Shown piece after piece: positions 6,558 through 10,953 of a stretch of DNA of 10,953 nucleotides. The stretch's first letter is position 1, and every line of letters begins with the position of its first letter. Under the pieces are notes generated by a model. It was not told where the DNA came from. It ran no database searches and saw nothing but the letters and a program-made list of their open reading frames with translations. Source of the DNA: JAYOFM01 sp038117225. Lineage in GTDB: Bacteria > Pseudomonadota > Alphaproteobacteria > Rhodospirillales > Casp-alpha2. Made by a program: the position numbers and the translations under genes. Location of the stretch: contig JAYOFM010000114.1 in assembly GCA_038117225.1 (NCBI GenBank), positions 1 to 10,953 of the forward strand, written 5' to 3'.

Positions 6558-8474
6558 TCACGCCGCCACGAGAGCGGAGACTTTCGGCGTGGCGCGGGCC
6601 CGCTCGACGAAATGGCGCTGCCAGGCTTCCGCCATCAAGGGTTTCCAGACCGTCCAGGCCAAGTGATTCTCGCCGGCTTCCAAGCGTGCCAGCACCCGTT
6701 CCCACCAGCCGGTGCGCCAGTAACCGCGCTGGCGAAACACCGGGTCGGCGAAGGTTTCACGGGCCAGCGCCAGCAGGCCGTCCTTGAACCACAGATGCTG
6801 CGGCGGCAGGAAGCCCTGCTTGTTCCAGCGCGTGCGGATGGCCTCGGGCAGGGTGCCGTTGAGTGAACGCCGAATCAGCCGCTTGGTTTCCGGCCCGCCC
6901 ATCAACTGGCGCGGCCCCAGGGACAGGGCGAACTCGGCGATGCGGTGGTCGCAGAAGGGCAGGCGCACCTCGCGCGAATGGGCCATGGAATTGCGGTCGC
7001 CATAGCGCAGCAAAGTCGGTAGGTGGCTGCGGAAGCTGTCGTCATAGAGGGCGCCGGTCAGCGCGTGGAAGCGGGGTTCGCGCTTGATCTCGGCTTCCGC
7101 CTTCATCTGACGGGCGAGGCCAAGATCGACACCGAACAGCAGGTTGGAGCCCTTGCCTGTCAATTGGGCGATGCGCCATGACAGACCCAGTGGCAGGCTG
7201 GTCTTCAGATTCTCGCCGCCGCCGGCCAGCGCCATCGGGTAGCGCACCTGAATGGCGTCCCGTTCGGCGGCGCGGTCGCCGGTGTCGCCGACTTCGTCCA
7301 ACGCCGTCATGTAGGGCCGGAAATACTGTTCATAACCGCCGAGCAGTTCGTCCGCTCCCTGGCCGTCGAGCAGCACCGTGATGCCGTGCTCCTTGGCCAG
7401 CTTGAAGACGCAGAACTGGGCGTACTGGCTGCTTGATCCCGTCGGCAGTTCGTTGGTCCAGGCGAAGTCCTGGAGATCGCGCAGGAAGCCCTCGGCGGTC
7501 GGTTCGGTGATGTGCGGGGTCGACCGGGTGGCATCGACGACAATGTCGGCGAATTCCCCCTCGTCGGCCTCGGTGCCGGGGAAACGGCCGGTGAACACGT
7601 GATAATCTGGGTCGTCGCCCAGGGCCTCGCGAGCGAGGCAGACAATGGCGCTGGAATCGAGGCCGCCGGACAGGCACGAACCCAGCGGCACGTCGCTGCG
7701 CATGCGGATCTGTACCGAATTGGCCAACAGCTCGCGAAAGTGCACCAGCACGTCGTGTTCCGACAGCTTGGCCACGTCGGCATCCGGCTCGACATCCCAA
7801 TAGCGCTCGACCGTATAGTCGAGGGTTCTGAGATCGACCACCAGCATCTCGCCCGGCAGCAGTTGTTCGACGTCGGCGAACACGGTGGCGCGGGCATCGT
7901 CGAGACCCATGCGCGGCTGATGCACGAAGCGCAGCAGCGCCATGTCGTCCACCGTCGGTTCCGCCCCTTCGAGCACGAACAGCGCCTTGTATTCGGACGC
8001 GAAGGCGATGTAGTCGGCGTGCACCCGGTAGACGAAGGGCTTCTCGCCGAAACGGTCGCGGGCACAGAACAGGCGCTTCTTCTCGCCATCATAAATGGCA
8101 AACGAGAACATGCCGTTGAGCCGGCTCAGGCAATCCGTGCCCCATTGCCGGTAGGCCTGTAGAAGTACTTCTGAATCGCTCTTGGATTGGAAATTGACAC
8201 CCTCGCGGCGCAACTGCTCCGCGACTTCTATGTAGTTATAGATTTCGCCGTTGTAAGTGAGCACCAGATTGCCCGAAGGATCGGCCATCGGCTGGGCGCC
8301 GGCCGGCGTCGGGTCGATGATGGCGAGCCGGCGGTGGCCGAGCACCACTTGCCTGTCATCGCTCTGCCACAGGCCTTCGCCGTCCGGGCCGCGATGCGCC
8401 TGGATGTCCGTCATCGCCTTGACGGCGGCCGGGTTGACCGGTCGCTTGCCGACGATTCCCGCTATGCCGCACAT
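6558..8474 (-). CDS. asnB: Asparagine synthase (glutamine-hydrolysing), AsnB-type amidotransferase
   Basis: A 638-residue two-domain enzyme. The N-terminal class II glutaminase domain starts MCGIAGIVG, giving Cys2 as nucleophile after Met removal. It continues with HRRLAIIDP (47-55), the glutamine-site NGEIYN (75-80), SDSEV (99-103) and RDRFGEKP (139-146). The C-terminal ATP-pyrophosphatase domain has the PP-loop SGGLDSS (269-275), LLDGQGADELLGGYE (368-382), and near the end RNSMAHSREVRLPFCDHR. All expected catalytic landmarks are present, so it should move ammonia from glutamine to an adenylylated carboxylate. The classical product is asparagine; in surface-glycan loci relatives amidate sugar acids, and the context allows that reading. 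It is the first gene of the minus-strand operon. GAGG lies 4 bases before the ATG (8479-8482 on the plus strand). The gene name covers the family, not a proven substrate. Confidence 0.93.
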   Translation of the reverse strand: MCGIAGIVGKRPVNPAAVKAMTDIQAHRGPDGEGLWQSDDRQVVLGHRRLAIIDPTPAGAQPMADPSGNLVLTYNGEIYNYIEVAEQLRREGVNFQSKSDSEVLLQAYRQWGTDCLSRLNGMFSFAIYDGEKKRLFCARDRFGEKPFVYRVHADYIAFASEYKALFVLEGAEPTVDDMALLRFVHQPRMGLDDARATVFADVEQLLPGEMLVVDLRTLDYTVERYWDVEPDADVAKLSEHDVLVHFRELLANSVQIRMRSDVPLGSCLSGGLDSSAIVCLAREALGDDPDYHVFTGRFPGTEADEGEFADIVVDATRSTPHITEPTAEGFLRDLQDFAWTNELPTGSSSQYAQFCVFKLAKEHGITVLLDGQGADELLGGYEQYFRPYMTALDEVGDTGDRAAERDAIQVRYPMALAGGGENLKTSLPLGLSWRIAQLTGKGSNLLFGVDLGLARQMKAEAEIKREPRFHALTGALYDDSFRSHLPTLLRYGDRNSMAHSREVRLPFCDHRIAEFALSLGPRQLMGGPETKRLIRRSLNGTLPEAIRTRWNKQGFLPPQHLWFKDGLLALARETFADPVFRQRGYWRTGWWERVLARLEAGENHLAWTVWKPLMAEAWQRHFVERARATPKVSALVAA

Positions 8475-8584
8475 GGTGCCTCGAATTCATTGCTGATCGG
8501 TGAGAGATTTACTCCGTTCCTTCCGTGCCCTAAAGGGATAAATTCCTCGGGTATCCGAACAATTCCCATTTGGTAACAGTCCTC
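8475..8584. promoter_or_regulatory. Divergent intergenic region between amidotransferase and CgeB-like genes
   Basis: This 110-base gap separates divergent genes and must carry the start signals for the minus-strand operon and probably for the plus-strand pair. It is less GC-rich than its flanks. A short inverted repeat TCGG-GTAT-CCGA lies at 8547-8558 and CCCTAAAGGG at about 8528-8537. I see no convincing -35/-10 pair on either strand, so the promoter role rests on gene arrangement. Confidence 0.4.
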
Positions 8585-9664
8585 ATGGCCGAAACGCCGC
8601 GCATTCTGTTCATCGGCGACCTTAATTTCTACTCCAAGGGTGCGTCTCGCCTGAAGTCCGTCGAGCGTCTGGGCGCCGAGGTGCGGGCGCTGTCGCATGC
8701 CGCCGTCGGTGACCAATCGCGCGGCTACGTGCCGCCGTCGCTGGCCTTTCGCATCGGCTGGAAACTGGGCTTTCATGTGGACGAGGTCGGCGTCAACGCC
8801 AAGACGCTGGCCGCTGTCAGGGATTTCAGACCGGACGTGGTGTGGATCGAGAAGGGAAATATGTTCCGCCCGGCGACCTTGGCGGCCATTCACGCCATCC
8901 ACCCGGCCGCGGTGATTTGTTCGTACACCGACGACGATATGTTCAACCGCCTCAATAACACCTGGTACTACCGGCGCGGCCTCAAGCACTACGATATCGT
9001 CTTCTCGACCAAATCGTTCAACGCCAACCCGGACGAATTGCCGGCGCTTGGCGCCAGGCGGGTGGTGCTGGTCGATAAGGCCTATGATGCCGACCAGCAC
9101 GCCCCGATCGACATCACCGACGACGAACGCGTCGCCTACGGCGCCGACGTCGGTTTCATCGGCAGCTTCGAGGCGGAGCGCGCCGAAAGCATGGCGCACA
9201 TCGCTCGCGCCGGCTTTCAGGTGCGTATCTGGGGCAACGGCTGGGATGGCTTCGCGGCCGGCGGCGGCGCCGGCATCCCGACGCTTCAGGTCGAATGCAA
9301 GCCACTGATGAACGCGCCCGGGGATTTCCGTTACACCAAGGGCATTCGCGCCACCACCATCAATCTGGGATTTCTGCGCAAGGAAAACCGCGATCTGCAG
9401 ACCGACCGCAGCGTCGAAATCCCGGCCTGTGAGGCCTTCATGCTGGCCGAGTATTCCGACGAACACGCGCGCCTGTTCACCCCCGGCGCGGAGGCCGATT
9501 ACTTCATTGATCGCGATGACATGGTCGCCAAGGTGCGCCATTACCTAGCCCACCCGGACGCCTGCCGCCGCATCGCCGCCGCCGGACGCAAGCGCGCGGT
9601 GGACGGCGGCTATTCCCTCGACGACCGCATGCGGGCGATGATTGACACCGCGCTCGGCCGCTAA
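8585..9664 (+). CDS. CgeB-like glycosyltransferase (Glyco_trans_1_2 family)
   Basis: Taken from ATG 8585 the protein has 359 residues. It starts MAETPRILFIGDLNFYSKGASR, a Rossmann strand and loop, and continues with FRPDVVWIEKGN (81-92). The C-terminal half is diagnostic: DVGFIGSFEAERAE (188-201), VRIWGNGW (213-220), INLGFLRKENRDLQTDR (259-275), then EIPACEAFMLAEY (278-290) and LFTPGAEADYF (297-307). This order of elements is that of the CgeB-type group 1 glycosyltransferases. A TTG at 8570 would add five residues; I prefer the ATG because the protein fold starts at RILFIGD, although neither start has a clear Shine-Dalgarno. It is the first gene of the plus-strand pair with the FkbM methyltransferase and presumably adds a sugar in the same glycan pathway. 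The substrate is not known. Confidence 0.87.
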   Translation: MAETPRILFIGDLNFYSKGASRLKSVERLGAEVRALSHAAVGDQSRGYVPPSLAFRIGWKLGFHVDEVGVNAKTLAAVRDFRPDVVWIEKGNMFRPATLAAIHAIHPAAVICSYTDDDMFNRLNNTWYYRRGLKHYDIVFSTKSFNANPDELPALGARRVVLVDKAYDADQHAPIDITDDERVAYGADVGFIGSFEAERAESMAHIARAGFQVRIWGNGWDGFAAGGGAGIPTLQVECKPLMNAPGDFRYTKGIRATTINLGFLRKENRDLQTDRSVEIPACEAFMLAEYSDEHARLFTPGAEADYFIDRDDMVAKVRHYLAHPDACRRIAAAGRKRAVDGGYSLDDRMRAMIDTALGR

Positions 9665-9671
9665 GGCGGGC

Positions 9672-9698
9672 ATGGCGTCGCTGAACCAGAACCGCTAA
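9672..9698 (+). other. Eight-codon leader frame ahead of the fkbM-like gene
   Basis: ATG 9672 encodes MASLNQNR and stops at TAA 9696-9698, in the same frame as the methyltransferase start at 9708. It is preceded by AAGGCGGG with good spacing, whereas the methyltransferase ATG has no visible Shine-Dalgarno. It may be a leader for coupled re-initiation, the broken original N-terminus, or chance. Confidence 0.3.
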
Positions 9699-9707
9699 AA
9701 CTCCGCG

Positions 9708-10595
9708 ATGAGCCAGCTTCTCGAGACCGCCAGTTTCATCAACAATCACCCGCTGGCGCGGCGCAACCGCTTCGCCGCGTGGGGCCGTTTCGCGCGTTGG
9801 CAACTGCTCAGCCGAATCAACGCCGGCGGTCTCGACGTGCCCTTCGTCGATGACACCAAACTGCGCGTCCGGCGCGGCATGTACGGGGCGACCGGCAACA
9901 TCTACGCCGGGCTGATGGAATTTCCCGACATGGCGTTCACCCTGCATTACCTGCGGGGCGGCGATGTGTTCGCCGACGTCGGCGCGAATGTTGGCGTCTA
10001 TTCGGTGCTGGCGTCGGGCGTGCGCGGGGCGATCACCGTCGCCGTCGAACCGACGCCGGAAACGCTCGCGCATCTCCGCGCCAACCTCGCACTCAATAAC
10101 ATCGAGGATCGGGTCACCATCGCCGAATGCGCGCTCGGCGCCGAGGCCGGTACCCAGTCCTTCGTCGTCGACATGGATACGGTCAACCATGTTGCCGCCG
10201 CCGAAGACGCCGGCCGCGCCACCCGCGACGTGGACACCCGCACCCTCGACGCCCTGTTCGCCGACGCCCCGCCCAACCTGATGAAGATCGACGTGGAAGG
10301 CTTCGAGACCGAGGTCCTGCGCGGCGGCCCCGACACCCTCGCCAATCCGGCCTTGAAGGCGCTGATCATCGAACTCAACGGCAGTGGCGACCGCTACGGC
10401 TACGACGAACAGCAGATCCACCAGGCCCTGCTCGGCCACGGCTTCCAATGCCACGCCTACGAGCCGTTCAGCCGCGCCCTCAACCCCGTCGCTAGCTATG
10501 GCAACCACAACACCATCTACGCCCGCGACCTGGAACATGTCACTGCGCGCCTAAACACGGCGCCACCGTTCCGCGTCGCCGGCGAGAAAATCTGA
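9708..10595 (+). CDS. FkbM-family SAM-dependent methyltransferase
   Basis: The product has 295 residues and is probably an O-methyltransferase using S-adenosylmethionine. Seen in the sequence: the SAM-binding motif I DVFADVGANVGVYSVLAS (86-103), the acidic motif II VAVEPTPETLAHLRANLALNN (about 111-131, split by E114), and the FkbM hallmark LMKIDVEGFETEVLRGG (191-207), followed by ALIIELNG (218-225). The N-terminal 80 residues (INNHPLARRNR, RRGMYGATGNIYAGLMEF) form the usual lead-in seen in many FkbM proteins of polysaccharide loci. It follows the CgeB-like gene after 43 bases, so the two are likely co-transcribed, ending at the terminator near 10760. The likely acceptor is a hydroxyl on the glycan made by the neighbouring glycosyltransferases; that acceptor is inferred from context. 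The TGA stop lies directly before a TACGTA-rich repeat. Confidence 0.9.
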   Translation: MSQLLETASFINNHPLARRNRFAAWGRFARWQLLSRINAGGLDVPFVDDTKLRVRRGMYGATGNIYAGLMEFPDMAFTLHYLRGGDVFADVGANVGVYSVLASGVRGAITVAVEPTPETLAHLRANLALNNIEDRVTIAECALGAEAGTQSFVVDMDTVNHVAAAEDAGRATRDVDTRTLDALFADAPPNLMKIDVEGFETEVLRGGPDTLANPALKALIIELNGSGDRYGYDEQQIHQALLGHGFQCHAYEPFSRALNPVASYGNHNTIYARDLEHVTARLNTAPPFRVAGEKI

Positions 10596-10759
10596 TACGT
10601 ACCTATACGTACGTACTCATCCGAATAGCCGCATAGGTGTTGATGGCGTAATTTCCATCGTGCATCGGATGGACGGGACGGATCGTCCCACGCGCGTCCC
10701 CTCCCGGCCCCGCGTCGAGATACCGCCCCGATACCCGTTGCATTCTCCCTGTCAAACTC
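10596..10759 (+). other. Non-coding trailer between the methyltransferase and its terminator
   Basis: There is no credible gene. ATACGTAC occurs at 10595-10602 and 10605-10612, the second inside the palindrome TACGTACGTA (10606-10615). Two further inverted repeats follow: CCATC/GATGG (10655-10659, 10668-10672) and GGGACG-GAT-CGTCCC (10675-10689, 6-bp stem, 3-base loop). Neither has a T-tract. The stretch is probably the 3' untranslated part of the plus-strand transcript. Confidence 0.5.
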
Positions 10760-10790
10760 AGCCCCCGGATTTTCCCGGGGGCTTTTTTTT
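10760..10790 (+). terminator. Intrinsic (Rho-independent) terminator
   Basis: GCCCCCGG (10761-10768) pairs perfectly with CCGGGGGC (10775-10782) around a 6-base loop ATTTTC, and eight T residues follow (10783-10790). The GC-only 8-bp stem plus U-tract is a textbook terminator for the plus strand. The other strand has no T-run after the stem, so it works in one direction only. It closes the CgeB-like/FkbM transcript. Confidence 0.92.
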
Positions 10791-10869
10791 GCCGGCCCGT
10801 TTTCAGGCTGATCGATAGGCGCGATCAATCGTTCCGCATGGGAATGCAGGGAATCTTGCGCTCCACTCC

Positions 10870-10953
10870 GCCGATGACGGCCAGGGCCTCGCCAAAATCA
10901 AGACGATCTGGCTGTTCCGGGAGTTGCTGACCGAGGCCAAGGCCATGGATAAG
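10870..10953 (+). pseudogene. IS5-family transposase fragment, runs off the window
   Basis: In the frame of base 10870 the sequence reads ADDGQGLA followed by KTIWLFRELLTEAKAMDK. The core KTIWLFRE-x-LTEA closely resembles the segment of IS5-type transposases that follows the conserved L-x-D-x-VPDA motif. In intact enzymes about 100 residues precede this point, including a GGRPP-type segment. Here the frame has a TAG at 10816-10818 and no ATG before 10945, and the upstream residues do not match, so the 5' part is missing or rearranged. It lies just beyond the terminator, at the edge of the glycan genes. Identification rests on a short match recalled from the family. Confidence 0.55.

Noticed and set aside
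8462..9541. 359-codon minus-strand frame opposite the CgeB-like gene
   Set aside because: It would cross the divergent gap and the start of the amidotransferase gene; the plus-strand product has clear glycosyltransferase motifs, so this is a high-GC shadow.
9504..10538. 344-codon minus-strand frame opposite the FkbM methyltransferase
   Set aside because: Val/Gly/Ala-rich shadow of a gene with intact SAM-binding motifs.
10809..10827. TGATCG/CGATCA inverted repeat as a possible insertion sequence end
   Set aside because: Only six base pairs, no match to an IS end that I recognise, and no partner copy in the window.
10517..10828. 103-codon minus-strand frame
   Set aside because: It spans the intrinsic terminator and the methyltransferase 3' end and has no recognisable pattern.
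1..10953. CRISPR array, tRNA or rRNA gene, or a phage defence system
   Set aside because: No regularly spaced repeats, no RNA-gene signatures and no defence-type protein families were seen; all complete genes fit glycan biosynthesis.

Overview
The window is a cell-surface polysaccharide (O-antigen, capsule or exopolysaccharide) biosynthesis locus. GC-rich coding, NNC/NNG codon use and the gene families suggest an alphaproteobacterium, possibly Rhodospirillales-like. That placement is an inference; there is no rRNA or marker gene to anchor it.

Left part (1-4189, + strand): three homologous units of a multi-pass membrane protein of the Wzy-like O-antigen polymerase type lie head to tail. Unit 1 is cut by the left window edge (1-894). 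Units 2 and 3 are fused in one uninterrupted 1061-residue reading frame (1004-4189). This part is visibly poorer in GC than the rest and contains a very AT-rich patch (about 1811-1940) inside unit 2.

Middle (4179-8474, - strand): a compact three-gene operon read right to left. It encodes an AsnB-type glutamine-dependent amidotransferase, a GT-B glycosyltransferase, and a GT4 glycosyltransferase whose start overlaps the previous stop as ATGA. The last gene converges with the fused polymerase gene, and the two share an 11-base overlap.

Right part (8585-10595, + strand): a CgeB-like glycosyltransferase followed by an FkbM-family methyltransferase, divergent from the amidotransferase operon across a 110-base gap. 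A trailer with small inverted repeats leads to a strong intrinsic terminator (10760-10790). After the terminator, the window ends in what looks like an IS5-type transposase remnant.

Working model (inference): the three glycosyltransferases build a repeat unit, the AsnB-like enzyme may amidate a sugar acid (or simply make asparagine), FkbM O-methylates the glycan, and the Wzy-like proteins polymerise it. No flippase, chain-length regulator or priming transferase is present; they would have to lie outside the window. The most unusual item is the tandem polymerase array with its double-length fusion.
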